NCBI GenBank assembly: GCA_014706295.1
Contig: JACSVZ010000001.1
Location: 44,736,383-44,800,382, forward strand
Length of the DNA stretch: 64,000 nt
Source: Lycocorax pyrrhopterus obiensis
Taxonomy: Eukaryota > Chordata > Aves > Passeriformes > Paradisaeidae
Reading direction: 5' to 3'
Part shown: positions 48,691 through 62,160 of the stretch, piece by piece
How the letters are laid out: every line of letters starts with the position of its first letter
Numbering within the stretch: position 1 is the first letter of the stretch
Notes under the pieces: generated by a model
What the model saw: the letters and a program-made list of their open reading frames with translations, nothing else
What the model was told of the DNA's origin: nothing
The model's database searches: none
Position numbers and translations under genes: made by a program

Positions 48691-51600
48691 ATTAAACTGA
48701 TAATGTCATGAAACAATGACAGCATACACCAATGTTATACCAATAATTCTTATGGTATTCTGACACAATGATCATTCTTTCTGTTTACCTGTTTATCCAT
48801 CTGCACATCTAACATCATATCTTACCTCTATTACAACTATGCAGGTTTCTTGACCCCTCTTGTTTGGACCAACTTGGAATATTTTCAAAAACTGCTTGTG
48901 TAATCCATTTCTCAAAAGAACAGCAAACATATTTTCAATATTTAAGTTTATTTTTGCATCTCTTTCACTTATACACACTGCAGAAAATACTTTCAATCAT
49001 GTAATTAGATTGATGGCTGCTTGCTCTCAAAAATGGCCTTTTTTCTTCAAATCATTTACTGTAACTCAAGATATTACATTAAGACAGGCATTTGCGTGCA
49101 GCTCAGAAGTAGCAACATGGACCCCTGTGAGGAATAAAGATTCCATCCTGCGGATACACCCACGTGTTTCAGTAATTCCAAGCAATACTTATTCTCTAAT
49201 GTGCCTGTCTTACAGAGCAATGCTTTTTGTGTGTGTGTGTATGAGAAGTCTTTTGATTAGAGCCTCTCCCTTTTACCTGTTTTACAAACTAGCTCTGTTT
49301 CCGGTAAATACAGCTATCCACAGGTAAGATATTGATAATATATAGGATTTCTTCAGTTATTTGGCATTTGCAAGCTTCTCTTCCCAATTTTCAGGTTTAT
49401 TTTTAACTCACCTTCTTCCTGTGAGTCTGGTGACTGCTAACCCAGCTCATTAGGACATCATCCAGTTTTACCTTTACTTATTTTACCTTGAAAAATGTCT
49501 CATCCGCTTTTGTCTTTCAGCCTGGCAAATCCAATTTGCTTCTTGTTTGTTTCAAAACCTTTAGAAGGCTCATTGCTTATTTTAATCAGATCTTTTCTAC
49601 TGCCCGGTTTTGGCAAAGTGAGAACACACTCTCCATAATTTCATGCTTGACTTAATTTCCTTAGATGCTGCTAAAAATTAATCTCCCTTTCAAATTCTTG
49701 ATATTTTAAAGTAACAGTTTTCAGATTTTCCATTCTAACTATCAACTTCAAACTTCATCAGGACAGGTTCATAAATAGTATGTCTTCACTTCACTTTGAA
49801 TATTTAAACAAGTCTGATCTATAAATACAGATATTTTTGAAAACTGCACTTTTGCTCATTGCTCTTTTTAGCACTTCTGCTTCCTATTACAGAAAGACAA
49901 AAATTCATTCTGGAAATCGCAGCGACATTTCCAGAAGTCTATGTGCATAGTTTTATCTCCTTGCTTTCACTCAGTACCCTTGTCTATTTTTGTGTTTCTA
50001 GATGTCGTCCTCAGTTTCTTTCTGCCCTCCTAATGATATCTGACATTTATATGATAACTTTTGAGAATCCAAACTACAAAAACTACCACTGAACTAAAAA
50101 GACATGTAGCAAACAGTATCTATACAGTATTACTACAAAAACTACCACTGAACTAAAAAGACATGTAGCAAACAGTATCTGCACAGTATTTGTGTTAGAG
50201 AAATGGCAAGGAGTGACTAATAACTATTCTGTGAAAAAAGACTCTAGGGCCTGCTTCATGAATAAGCCATGTTAACATCAACTTAGTAATTAAAATTGTT
50301 TCACAGGATAGGCAGTTTCATATTTGAACCTCAGAGAATATGAAGATACTTCATCAAAATGCACTGACTCCTAAGATAGATGATGGGTGGTTAATCCTTG
50401 CTAAGGTTTTCCCTTCCACCTGAATCAGACATAACATCTGTATCTAGAAAAATATCAGCTACTTCTCACTCTTTTTGTTCCTTCCTTCTCCCTCTCTCTG
50501 GAATTTTATTATCTTTCTCTTCCTCTTAAGGCTATCCTACTTCTGTTTCTCACTCTCTACCCTACCGTCAAGCGAAAATATGAAAAACATGAAAATATTC
50601 TTCAGAAGTTCAAATTTTCATATATATTGTTCCAGGTGATATAATAACTTAAATATCAAGACTTGTCACTTTTTTGTTTTACATAGGAACATATATTTTA
50701 AATCCTTTTTTAATTATTTCCCCATGGTAAATATTAAGAAAAAGGAGTTATCTGACAATAGCCAGTAAAATGCAATTTTTAATTCATAGACCGCTAGTGG
50801 AAATGCAACAGCTCCTGAGAGAAGAAGGAAACAAAGAATTAAACATATTTTTTGTCGAAATAAAAAATGTCTAATTTCCCCCTTTCTGTGTCACAGTTTG
50901 AGGAATACAGAAAAGGACAATGTTGTTTTCCTATGAATTTGTTGTAAACTATCAGCTGGAACGATCTGTCTTTATGAATCATGTAAGTAGGGTATATCAG
51001 TGGTGCAGAACAACTCTATTTTCAAAATAAAGCATTCCAGAAATAACAAAGAAATAAAAACAAGAGAAAAAATAGTTCAAAAACAGGATTTAAAACCACA
51101 AATGTGGAATGCAGTGTTAAGCTTTAGAGGAACACAGGTTTTCAAGACCTTCTAATGCTCTAACTATATGAACAGAAAGGGACGGTGTACTGAAAGAGAA
51201 TGTGATCAGTCAATGGCAAGAGATACTGAGGATCTCAGTACAAGCTCTGCTATTATCATGCAAGTTTTCAAAACGAAGAAGGAACTGAAGGAATATAAAC
51301 CACAAAACAGATTCCCCTACTTTTGCATTTGATCTTGCTTTTTCTGCCACATTACTTGATAGAGAATTTCACCTCCTAAATCTCCAAAGAGCTGCTCCTG
51401 TGTGTAGCAGTTGAACAACAGTAGGCAGTGACAGTGATGGTAACTCACACAACGATCAGTTGGTGGCTGGGTAGTTTAGATGTCCACACAGCTAATTTTG
51501 AGTGACTACCCCCTTAAAAGTTAATCACCAGCTGAAAACTCAAGTTCTCATTTATTCATCCTTGCAAGGTAGTTGTGGATATTACTAACCAATGACAGGC

Positions 51601-54067
51601 CTTGTCATTTTCAAAGTAAAACAGGGCTGTGGGAACTCAGAAGACATGATGTCTGGGGTTAGACTAGCCACAGCAGAACATAAGGAGAAATAACTCACAT
51701 CTTGATTGGAATGGATGAAGAAAGTGGAATGGCTCTGTAAAGAGATAGCAGACAGAGAGCGGTGTATTCTAGTGAGGTACATAGGAAAATAAGAGTTTGA
51801 TGAGAGGACTATGAGAAGAAAGAGGTAGTATACAGTAAAAGTAAAAGAAAAGATTTAGGAAAAGAGAGGAGATGGACTGAGAAAGTATGTGGCTTGCTGT
51901 TCCTAGATTGCAACTTTTAGCAACACATGCAATTGTTTGTGCTTTTCATAATCAGAGGAATAGCTATCCTGAAATACCATACCTCCCAAAAACCTTGAAG
52001 AAAGAAATATCCTAAGACCCAAGTGTTGTCAACTAACTTGTCATGCATGTAGGTGTTTCCTAAATTCTTTGGGAATCAAGTATGTGTAATTTGACTTAAC
52101 TATAAAATAAATAATGTGGTTGAATTCTGCAATTGTGTATCTTGAGGTAAGAATAAAATAAATTATTTTAGTGGTTTTTTTTTTTTTTTCCAAGAGCTTA
52201 GAATGAAAGGCATTTTTTACTTCTTTGGAGGCTAGAACACTTAGCAGTACAAAGGATTGCAGTATAAGAAAGGGCATTCCATCAAGGAGTTTTGCTTTTT
52301 ATGAGGAAATCCATTCATTTCTAATCACTAGTTTTTCTGTTAAGGTATGCTATACTAAATGTTCTCTGTATATAAACAATGCTTTCCTTGTGAAAGAGAA
52401 AAAGTGAAGTTACTACTGGTGTTTCTAAGAAAAATTGTGGGTCAGGAAAGGCTTCATCTTCCACCTTCAGTGTTTAGCTAACAAATAATACTCATTTTCA
52501 ACTAAGAGTTACTCATTATTCAAGAGGTTTCAAAGTCAAACTATTCTTTGCAAAGCCACCAAACTGCAAAGTTAAAATTTCAATTATAGTTACTTATTGG
52601 TCAATTTTTTATCATAATTAGTGTACTTGCATAAATTTTCACAAGCACAATGATGACTTCAAGTACTGTTTTGTTCTGAACTTATTAAGAAGATTTGCAC
52701 TGCAAAATGTTTCACAATGACTAGTTTTATAACCTTTTTATTATTTTTTACACTATGGGAAAAAAAAGATTTTGTGACCAAAACTCAAGCCATATGAAAT
52801 ACAAATAGGTAAAACTACTTGAGTTTAACGGTGCACATTGCTTTGGTATGCATAGCTATTGAAGCACCATCTCAGAATAGTATTACTTTTTATTCCTTTA
52901 GAAATTCTTTGATTCTTGGCCAGAAAGATATTTTAGGTTTATTTTACTTTTTTTTGTCTGATTCCCTTCTTTTTTTTCCTCAAGGGTGCCTATAACTGAA
53001 CTTTTCTGCTTCACACAGAAATAGTACAAATTGTAGCTGTATTTTTTGTTGTTTGATATTATCAGGTCATTGTTTGTTCTTAATTAACTGAACATTCTGA
53101 TATTATCTTTGCTAGGAGAAAATTAAAATAAGGATAAAGTTCTTTATATTGGCCTTGATTTTAATACATAAAAAACCCAAATAGATAGCAAGAAGAAAAA
53201 AAAAGAACATGAAATGCTATATTTACAGAAAAAGTGTATCTAAAAATCAACACATTTCTTCATCTTGCTACAGTCAAAACTGCATTTCACAGCATCTACT
53301 TGACCTTAGAAATTGAAATAATCTTAGATTATAGCTAATTCATTTGTTTTGTCTAGGATATTGGCAAACTTAACAAATGAGACAGCCTGATAATTACTGC
53401 TGGAGCTGGGATTTATATTTGACTTCTCAGCCATTGATCATTGCTTCAAAGAAGGATTCATGGACTCTGCCTGTAGAATGTAATTCCTCAAGGAAAAGTT
53501 CTAGACTGGGACAGAGTTCACTGAACAATCCAATGTATCTTAAAGTGTTTTTCAAGAGGAGAAACTTTAGCTTTTCAAGTCCTTGATCTTCAGGTTCCTG
53601 ACACTGCCAAACCTGATCACATATTCCTGTGAGGGTTAATATTGTAAATAACAGGGCTTTCTTTAGCCCTTTTTTTTTTTTTCTGTTTTGGTGTGAGGAG
53701 AAAAGAAGGAAATTGCTCATTTCACACATTTGTTATCACAGTTTAAAAATCTATCACAGTTCAAAATTTATTAATTGTTGGATAAGTCTTTTAGGAATCT
53801 ATTCTTTTTATTCAGGAAGTATGACTGGCATTAAAATACTATCCCAGCATTAAAAAATCCCAGAAAAGAGACACAAGCAGAGGTCCCTTGCTTACAGTAA
53901 TTGAAAAAGCAGCTCACTTTGGCAGAAACAAGGTCATCACCATTATCAAGACACTGATAGCATGATTAAGTTTGTATTACTTTCCACACTAGTACCTGCA
54001 TGGGAATGTTATTAGCAGGTAAATATAATACTTTACTTCAGTTATCAGATGTATGAAAAATGAGAGT
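48691..54067. other. AT-rich unique DNA with a 59-bp tandem duplication
   Basis: No exon, RNA gene or transposon was recognised over about 5.4 kb. The 155-codon plus frame at 48,860-49,327 is the longest non-repeat frame but shows no domain, and its composition follows the AT-rich background. The 100-codon minus frame at 53,427-53,729 is likewise unidentified. Confidence 0.5.
50073..50190. repeat. 59-bp tandem duplication
   Basis: The copies at 50,073-50,131 and 50,132-50,190 are identical except for two adjacent bases (CTATACAG against CTGCACAG). Such similarity suggests a recent duplication. It just follows the end of a 77-codon frame and has no evident function. Confidence 0.95.
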
Positions 54068-54591
54068 GCTGGTGTACTAGTTTGAAAACAAACCAGTGGG
54101 AGATGGCAAGTCAGAACTATAATTTAATAGGAAAACTAAAATAAATGCAATAGTACAAGAACACTGACAGAGTCAGGATACGACCTGACATCCTGTTAGT
54201 CAGGGTGGTGGTACCAGTACAGATGAAGTGGTTCTGTTGAAATGGTGATCCTATAGAAGGGTCTGGTCTTTAACTGAAGGTCCAGCAGCAGCTCTTGTCC
54301 TCTGGAAATCCAGTAGGGAAGGGCTGACTGTGGTGTTCCAAACCTCAGGTTATATGCCAGTAGGAATGCTTGGTTCCTCCCCCTGGGTGGAGCTTCTCAC
54401 GATGAGATGATGTAATTTTATGAGTCATGCAGTGAGGTTTGATAGCCCATTAACAGAAGATATCCCTCTGGAGGGAGTTATCAGGGATGTGTCATGGAAG
54501 AGCTAAAGAACATTGTCCCACCTGGTTTTAATGGATGGTGATAGAATACATACTTTTGATTACATCTTACATTGTAACCTAAGACAGCTGG
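54068..54591 (-). mobile_element. Solo ERVL-like LTR with 5-bp target duplication
   Basis: The LTR body is 54,073-54,586 (514 bp) on the minus strand, with ends TGTCTTAGG and CTAGTACA when read on that strand. GCTGG flanks both sides (54,068-54,072 and 54,587-54,591). Internal signals on the minus strand are a TATA-like CATATAA near 54,349-54,356 and an ATTAAA at 54,123-54,128. The general look matches LTRs I associate with avian ERVL-type elements, and a 5-bp duplication agrees with that class. The family name is from memory and should be checked. No internal sequence remains. Confidence 0.88.
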
Positions 54592-54850
54592 AATGATTGT
54601 ATTAAGAATGTATGATTAAGGTAAGCATAAATCAAATAAATGATAGATTTTATGACATGGCAAAATGCATGACAAAAAGTTTTGAGTTGCAGCAAACGTG
54701 AAACAAGTACCTCCAAAATAAGTAAGATTCAGAATCTGAATGCTGATGAAAACTGAAGTATTAAGTCTTTAGAAAACAAATAGACCAATGATAAGAGAAA
54801 ATGACAAAACAGCATAATGAAAAGGTAATCAGCAACGGTAACATCTCAAG
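54592..54850. other. Unique AT-rich spacer, no feature seen
   Basis: This is a short AT-rich stretch between an LTR and a CR1 fragment, with nothing recognisable in it. Confidence 0.5.
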
Positions 54851-54854
54851 TAAA

Positions 54855-55030
54855 ATCAGGAGCTGACCTCTTCTCTCTGATGAAGAGTGACAGGACCTGA
54901 AGAAATGGCATGAAGCTGTGTCAGGGGAGGTTTAGGTTGGATATCAGGAAAAGGTTGTTCACCCAGAGGGTGGCTGGGCCCTACAACAAGCTCCCCAGGG
55001 AACTGGTCAAAGCACCAAGGCTGAAGTAAA
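54855..55030 (+). mobile_element. CR1 LINE 3' fragment
   Basis: The plus strand matches the CR1 3' region, including GGTTTAGGTTGGATATCAGG, AGGTTGTTCACCCAGAGGGT and CTCCCCAGGGAACTGG. It ends before the usual terminal octamer, so it is truncated at both ends. Confidence 0.88.
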
Positions 55031-57952
55031 TTCAGTTACTTTATTGTATTAACTACCTACTTAGTGAAATAATAGATTTTTAAAAAATTGATAGCTTAGA
55101 TATTCTGCTTGCTGATCAAAATGGATAATACAATCCATTGATGACAGCCATGCAGGCTATTCAAACATATGAGACCAAACACATATTAACACAGTTGCCA
55201 TCACTATTTGGTATTAGTACAAAATAAAAAAAAAATAGAGAAAAAATCACATTGCTTCAAAGCACATGAAATACAACAGCTTGTACCTAAATTGCAAGTC
55301 TTACCTTTACTGAAACGTGTTGGCAACTTCCCTGACCTTTACATCTGGTACTTTTGGCTATCTAGGTGTTCAATATTAATCGAAGTGTAGAGAAAATAAG
55401 CTGGGGTCATATATATTTTTGGGGGCACTCACTTTGAAATTAGAAAAAGAACAATCAAAATCTCTGAAGATTAATGGGGTTTGAAGAATTTTTTTCTTCA
55501 AAATGGGCTGCAAAATACTTTCTAGACTATAAGCATCACTTCAAACCGTAAATATAAATGAAGCCCTGCTGTGACTGTCAGTGGTGAAAACTTTAGCCTG
55601 TTACAATGATTCACATAGAAGTACTGACCTTCCTCTCATTTTTGCAATCCTTTTCATACTGAAGTTTATGGTTTGAACTGAAATTAAATCAGAACATCAC
55701 AGAACATAAAAATGTTGCTAACTTATATATATTTAAAATAATCAAACAAGTGCTGACAACAGTTAAAAAACAGTATTGATTATTTGCAGACATTTCATTG
55801 CCCAAGAAAAGTTTTCTATGTGAAACTGTTTAAATAAAATAAAATGCAACAAAAGTACTTTTTTCGCAATAGTTTTCATGACAGTTATTTATCTACTTTT
55901 TCTTTGTGGATTTTGTTTTCAAAATTAACATCTTATGTTAATAGTTGCTGAAAAAAATGAGTTTTAGGGGTTTTTTTAAGAATTGTGGTGGTGAATTACC
56001 ATCTTGCTGGGAATCTTGTAAGTTGTAGTAAATCATATGATGCTCTAAGACTTGATATGGTACCTTTACACTCTGTTATAGTCCTTTCTTTTGAATTTAG
56101 TCTGGTAAATATGTGGTAAATTCAATAGTGTTCCTGAGATCGCCATACTGATTCACTCAGAAGGTTGTTTAATTACAAATTCCACAAGGCAGGAGACAAT
56201 AATTTTTAGTACTACTTGTCTATCATGGAGATAAAATTTTCTTTTGACTTATAATCTTTCCAAATTTTCTCATTTCATTACCTATAGTTTGCATTTTACT
56301 CGTAAATGTAAAGCTGAAATGTCAGCTGGTCTTGAAGTAACCATATTCAACTATTTGTTTCTATTCTCATGTCCTGAAAAATATATAGTGACTAAAAATG
56401 GGACATATTTGGTAGATATTTCATATATGAAAATCCTTACTGGCAAAAGAAATATAACAAAAAAATTATAGAGGAAGAAGCATAAGCACATAAATTGTTT
56501 TAATGATCCATAGTATTGATGGAGCAATAGGTAGGATGCAGCTGTTTTCTATAATAAATCTAATTAAGTGAAGCCTACTGCTTTCTTTTGGATCAGTGGA
56601 TCAACTGAAAATACCATTTTCATAGTCAGAAAAGTTATCATGCATTTATCTATGCAAGCACTGTAGCATGTATCTCTATTTATGAGTCTATAGACCTATC
56701 TATCTCTCACCACTGCTGGTGGTCTGATGAAGCCGGAGCGGGGAGTAAAATTCTAGGGGGCAGAATTTGGTAAATTGTTATTTTTTGGTCTGTCTGTATG
56801 AACTTTGGGTACAACAAATAGGCATTTAATAAAGGTAAAACAGGAATATTGGTATTTCATTAGACTTAGACTACTACAACTGTTAGGAAAATGTGTCAGA
56901 ATAAGAAGAGAATTTACATCCTGTTGAATTGATAATGGAAAAAATGGGAAGGACAAAAAAAGCACAACAACTCAAACCAAACCCCCAAACTTGAGAAATT
57001 TCACTAACATGAAAAAGGATATGTTATTTGCTCAGAGCAGCTAACGTTTTCAAATGCAGCTGAAGTCCACGTTAACGGATTTTGGAATGAAACCAACCTC
57101 TTAGAGTCTGGGTTAAAGGTTTGAAGGCTTGTCAATGGTTTCTTTATGGAAATATAAAGGATTAAAACTCAAATAATTTCTTTGTTCTGCAAAGTTTTTG
57201 CTCAGAAACACACTATATTTGAATTATAACTTCCAGACCCTGGGTTGATATAATTTACAGCAGGGGATTGACTATTTACAACCATTCGTATATAACAAAC
57301 TATTAAAATATACATAAGAACTAGAAAAAATATTTTAAGAAATTGACAGCATTTATATTAATGAAGAAACGAATGTTGAGTACTTACATGCTTTTTAAGC
57401 AAAATTCAAATTAATTTCCCAGAATTTTTAGTAGATTTTTTTTCTGAAAACATCAATGATATTGCATATATTTGTCCTTTAATATTGATAATAAATCATT
57501 TGATAAGTGTCCTCAAAGGAAAGTACAGACATATTTTTTACACAGAAAATTTAGTCATGTTTTAATGTCCTTTATGTTATTTCCATTATTGTAAAGGTAG
57601 ACAATAAGAACTATATTTTACCTCTAAGTTGTACTATTTCCCTTCTGGCCCACTGTATGAAATAGATTGTGCAACAGTGCTTCCAGACTGACTTCTATTA
57701 TAATGACTTCTAGATCCATTAAGTTAGGATAAGAAGGATTCCCTTTGAGCTAATCATTTAAGTCATTACAAAATGCTGTGTAGAGAACAGAGCTACAGGG
57801 GGATGAGCTGGTCAAGCTACTAAGCCATCTTTCTATTACCTTCACTGAAACATCAGAGAGCATTTATTTAACTGTTTGTTACAAGATTACTTGTCCATGT
57901 ACTAATATTTCTAGAGTGGAATTTGCATGTCCATGCACACAAATGCACACAA

Positions 57953-58010
<58 letters not shown>

Positions 58011-59765
58011 ACATATATTTTCACATACACATATATATAGAAACAGAACTCCTTGAATTCAGGGAAAACAATGACCATCAAATTGACTAATGATGGACAA
58101 TCATGCTTTTTATGATGGATAATATAACATGATTTTCATATGAAAAATGCTATGATAAATCTAATGAATTAAGACCCTATGAACTACTTACACATTCAGC
58201 AAAATAATGTTGTATTTCCTGTTGAGAGTCACAGTAATGGGGTATGAGATGAGTCATTTCATCTAACTATGCCCATGTTATATATCAGTACATTTCACAC
58301 ATTCTGAGGCTGCTATCCTTGTGGTTTAGATGGCAGCATATGCCCATAATCATGGATATATACATTTGTGGTCCAGTTAGAGAGCCATCATAAAGCCACA
58401 TAAATGAGATTCTGGTAACTCACTTTTCACCAGAAGCACTCTTGTATTTCTATGGTTCACACATCTGGAATCATGATAGCACACAGGCCACATGCAATAG
58501 ATAATCATAATTTTCATGTTGTTTTCTTTTTATAGTAGCCTAATCTTCAAGTTTTCGGAGAAATTTCAGTCCACATTTCAAGCCTTCAAAACAACAAACA
58601 AAATCCAAAACTCTATTAAAAAATATACTGCTGGAATTAACTTGATTTTTTGCTGAAACCATTTTCCAATGTTTTGAATGACACATATCTGCAACGTCGG
58701 GATGCTTTCCAGCCAAGTAATAATGCTGCTATTTATATGTATGTGTATTTAATTATTGTTACTGATTTTCTTCCTTGTAAAAATAAAACCTCCAAACTAA
58801 CAAACAAAATGAAGTTTAGATTGTCCTTAACTGAGAAGACGCTGGATGCATTTCAGTTTAATAATTGCAAATTGTTTTTATGCTTATAAACTCAGCTTTT
58901 CCTCTGAAATCTTCATTAAGACAATAAAACTAGGGATGTTGGTTTGAAGTTTTCTCTTAACAACATCTCAGAGCCACTGAAATCAGTGGTGAAGCTCTTG
59001 ATAACTTTAGTAGTGCTTCAATGGATTTTTCAGCTTTAAGCTTTTACCCTTTCTTTTCCCATCACGTAACGACTTTTTCAATGCTAGAAAAATTCTGTCT
59101 TTTTATCTTTTTTTTTAACCTGATCAGACAAAACCATCCACTCTCTGGGCCTGTGGGTGTACAGAGGTGAAGTACAATCTTGACTGAAGTTTTGGAAGAT
59201 TTCAGACAGTTGGTAGATCTGGTACATAGAGGAAAAAAAATGCTTGTAGTGATAAATATTTGAGCTTTCTCAAAATATGTTTTTTTAATTTTCTTGTATA
59301 TCAACAAGCTATCACTGCATTAGTGTATTTTTTTATTGATTCTAGTACATCACTTTCTAAATGTTTCACTGGTTCTGCAGATTGCAGAATGCAATATATT
59401 TTCAGCTAGACAGTTAGTATTACAGTCTTCTTTTAGTTTTCATATAAAAATGGACTTGTTTCCAGAATTATTGTTTTTCTCTTTCCTTTCTGGCAAAATA
59501 ACCTGAAAAATACTGACATAAAATGTAAAGCTTATAGATACATCACAGTATGAGAGATGTCCTATAGCAAGTCAGAACTTCTGTAATATGTGAAGGTCAG
59601 AGACAGATCAGTTCTGCCTAACACATAACTCTCATTTTCACCTACAGATTTTTGCTTACTACATTGGCCATCCTAACTTTCCCTAGTGGAACTAGATCCT
59701 AGTGGAATGTGGTTAGCATCCTTGAGTATCCTTTGGGGTACTGGCTGTCCTGTGTCAAGCCTAAG
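55031..59765. other. AT-rich unique DNA with a TG microsatellite
   Basis: No gene or transposon was recognised over about 4.7 kb apart from the microsatellite at 57,952-58,012. Frames of 60-81 codons have no identifiable features. Confidence 0.5.
57952..58012. repeat. (AT)(TG)n(TATG)n microsatellite
   Basis: A short AT run leads into about 19 TG dinucleotides (57,959-57,997), then TATG tetramers and an ATACATATAT tail. CACACAAA upstream and CACATACACA downstream are complementary to the tract, so a hairpin is possible. Expect length variation between individuals. Confidence 0.97.
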
Positions 59766-59770
59766 CAGAG

Positions 59771-59990
59771 ATCATAGAATTATAGAATCATTTATGTTGG
59801 AAAAGACTTTTAAGACCATCAAGTAGAAACACAACTAAACCATATCCCCAAGTGCCATATTCTACTTCTCTGGGCAGCCTTTTCCAATGCCTGACCACCA
59901 TTTCAGTGAAGAAATTTTTCCTAATATTTAATCTAAACCTTCCCCTAGAGCAAGCTGAGGCTATTTCCCTAGGATGTCACTGGCTGCCTT
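59771..59990 (-). mobile_element. CR1 LINE 3' fragment
   Basis: The plus strand begins with the reverse-complement CR1 terminus (ATCATAGAATTATAGAATCA) and continues with TGGAAAAGACTTTTAAGACC and later CR1 landmarks. It is about 220 bp long, 5'-truncated and non-coding. Confidence 0.92.
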
Positions 59991-61210
59991 GGCCGTCTGC
60001 TAAAACACTTTGTTACAGGTTGCAGCTATAATTTAATCCTGGTTATATGAACAGTTAGCAGAGAACACTGACAAATGGCTGGTTTTAAAGTGGCAAGAAC
60101 TTGTGAAGATTTGGTGGTTCTTTTGTAAGTGTAAAGTGGTCATTTCCTTTGAAGGGTTAAAGGCAGAGAGCTTGAAGAGATTTCATTTCACCTGGCTTAG
60201 ATGTCCCTGATGCAGGCAACTGCTTCTTAGCTGGTTGCCCTACCCATCAAGTATAGTTGAAGGAAAAAAGTAGTTAATCACACTGAAAGTAGGATTCATC
60301 TGATTCACTTTATGTATCTTTCTGCTTCCTGATAAAATGATTTATACTATAAAACTACCCTTCCTTCCTCCCAGAGGTTGAGATGTCAGTGATCCAAGGC
60401 CAAGTTTTGATGGAGAAAGTCTGCTGAGTAGAGCCATGCAAGATAAGAAATACAAAATTGCAGACAGAAGCAAGATTGCTGGTATAAGGACAGTCTCCAG
60501 ACCAATGACTCCAGAAAACAAAACAACACAATGAAATACAACCCCCTCCAAAAAAACCCCAAACAAATCCAAACCAAAAATCACCTGAAATAACAACAAC
60601 AAACCCCCAACCAACAAAACAAAATCAACAAAACCCCACACATGGATGTAAAGAGACAAACAGGAAATCTCAAGATGGCAATTTAGGCACACTAAAAATC
60701 AGGCTTATGCAGGGCAGCAAAAGCTGAATCTGGTGACAGCTGCTCAATAAAGACTTTTTGGACACAGAGTCCAATATCATTCAACCTAGCAGTTTATTTG
60801 TTCTACATCTACTGGCTTTGTCTTTTAAAATTGTGTCATTTGGAGTCCCTTGAAATAGATAAAAGTTGTTCAACATACTGACAGAGAAAGCAGTGAGATT
60901 ACCAGGCGGTTATTATAGACTCCTATCTACCTTGTCCAGGAAGATTTCCAGGAAAGCTAGGAGGGCAAAGAAAATAATAAAACCACTCAAAAGTACAAAC
61001 CAGAAAATATTCAGGAGTAAGCAGTATATTAGTATGTGAGAAAGATTCAAGAGTGATCCCTTCTAATATGACAAAATATTTGAATTCATTACAAAAAAAT
61101 AAAAATGCCTTCAACACTGGTGATATGTAGGATAGCTTATACAAATGTGGTGATGCAAAATCCAGTGAGGAGGTTAACCTCAGTGATCTCAACTGCTTAT
61201 GTAAGAGAGA
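59991..61210. other. Unique DNA with an A/C-rich low-complexity tract
   Basis: Between about 60,515 and 60,645 the plus strand is A/C-rich (AACAACAAACCCCCAACC-like). This makes the minus strand encode a spurious hydrophobic frame of 116 codons at 60,342-60,692. No gene was recognised. Confidence 0.55.
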
Positions 61211-61211
61211 A

Positions 61212-61385
61212 TCACGAATCATAGAATCATGAATCATAGAACTATTTGGGTTCGAAGGAACATTAAAAATCATTTGGTTCCAACACCCCTGCCATAGGCA
61301 GGCACTGTTGCTACCTACTAGATCAGGTTGTCCAGGGCTCCATCCAACCTGACCTAAAATAGAGACCAGATATTTCTTCATTATA
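61212..61385 (-). mobile_element. CR1 LINE 3' fragment with repeated terminal octamers
   Basis: The plus strand shows three successive AATCATGAATCATAGAA-like terminal units at 61,210-61,240, then TTTGGGTTCGAAGGAACATT and CCATAGGCAGGCACTG. It is about 170 bp and is the 3' end of a CR1 on the minus strand. The 152-codon minus frame at 60,923-61,381 runs through it and is not a gene. Confidence 0.9.
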
Positions 61386-61639
61386 GAATTCTGACAAAAT
61401 TGCTACATGAACACATACTGAACTACGTTCAGTAATGCAGATAAACAGAAAATATAGTAGGTGTATAATAGAAAGATCAAAACATGAGAGAAGTTGTGAA
61501 TGAATTGTGAATGAAATAGCTAAATTTGGAAAGAAAAGTTACTTCAAGAAATTGAAGTTAATGAATTAAATAGCAGAAAAAAAGTAGAGGGGATATATCA
61601 AAGTAACAAATTAACTTCCTATGTTTCTTTGTTAAGAAA

Positions 61640-62160
61640 ACTTCTAATTTTTTTTCTTTAGACAAAGGCAATGCTTTATCTAAACTACTTTATCTGGACT
61701 TCAGTAGAGCAGTTGATATATTGCCAGGGGAGGTGTTATTAATTAAGACGAAGAAGATTGAGATTAATGTAAGAATAGATGAACCATTCAGTCTGTACTG
61801 AAAAGGAAATGGCTGGTAAGGAATTATGCTATTAGAAGGATTCCACAAGTCTTATATGTGGATTTGATTTTGCTTTATATTTAGTTCATATTTTATTTAG
61901 CGCCCTGGACACAAAAGAATTGAGAATATGCTGATGACAAAACACTGGGACGTACCAATAAAAGGAAATACAAACAGGGTCAGCTAAAGGACAGCAATAA
62001 TACAACTGTGTTAAAAGCCATATATGCAGTAAAAATCAGATACTTGGGAGCTAAGAGTAAAACATTTTGTAGCAAGGTGAGAGCTCTTCAGACAAAAATA
62101 TGGAAGGCGGAAGAGAATCTGGATATCAGCAGATCACAGAACGTTGTAATCTTTGGTCCC
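61640..62160 (+). mobile_element. Old CR1 LINE fragment, reverse-transcriptase region
   Basis: The plus strand reads DKGNALSKLLYLDFSRAVD near 61,660-61,720, matching the CR1 stretch around Y-L-D-F-S-K-A-F-D in the reverse transcriptase. Farther on, near 61,920-61,950, ATATGCTGATGACAAAACAC resembles the decayed F-A-D-D-T-K region. Many stops and indels mark it as ancient. Part of the middle of the domain is compressed, and the 3' limit is uncertain. Confidence 0.7.

Noticed and set aside
48860..49327. 155-codon plus-strand frame
   Set aside because: No domain, no recognisable homology and no splice or promoter context. Composition follows the background, so chance is the simplest reading.
57952..58012. 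TG repeat as a candidate Z-DNA regulatory element
   Set aside because: It is an ordinary dinucleotide microsatellite with no nearby gene or promoter to support regulation.
60342..60692. 116-codon hydrophobic minus-strand frame resembling a membrane protein
   Set aside because: The hydrophobicity comes from an A/C-rich low-complexity tract read on the other strand.
60923..61381. 152-codon minus-strand frame
   Set aside because: It begins inside a CR1 3' fragment and continues into unique DNA without any domain.
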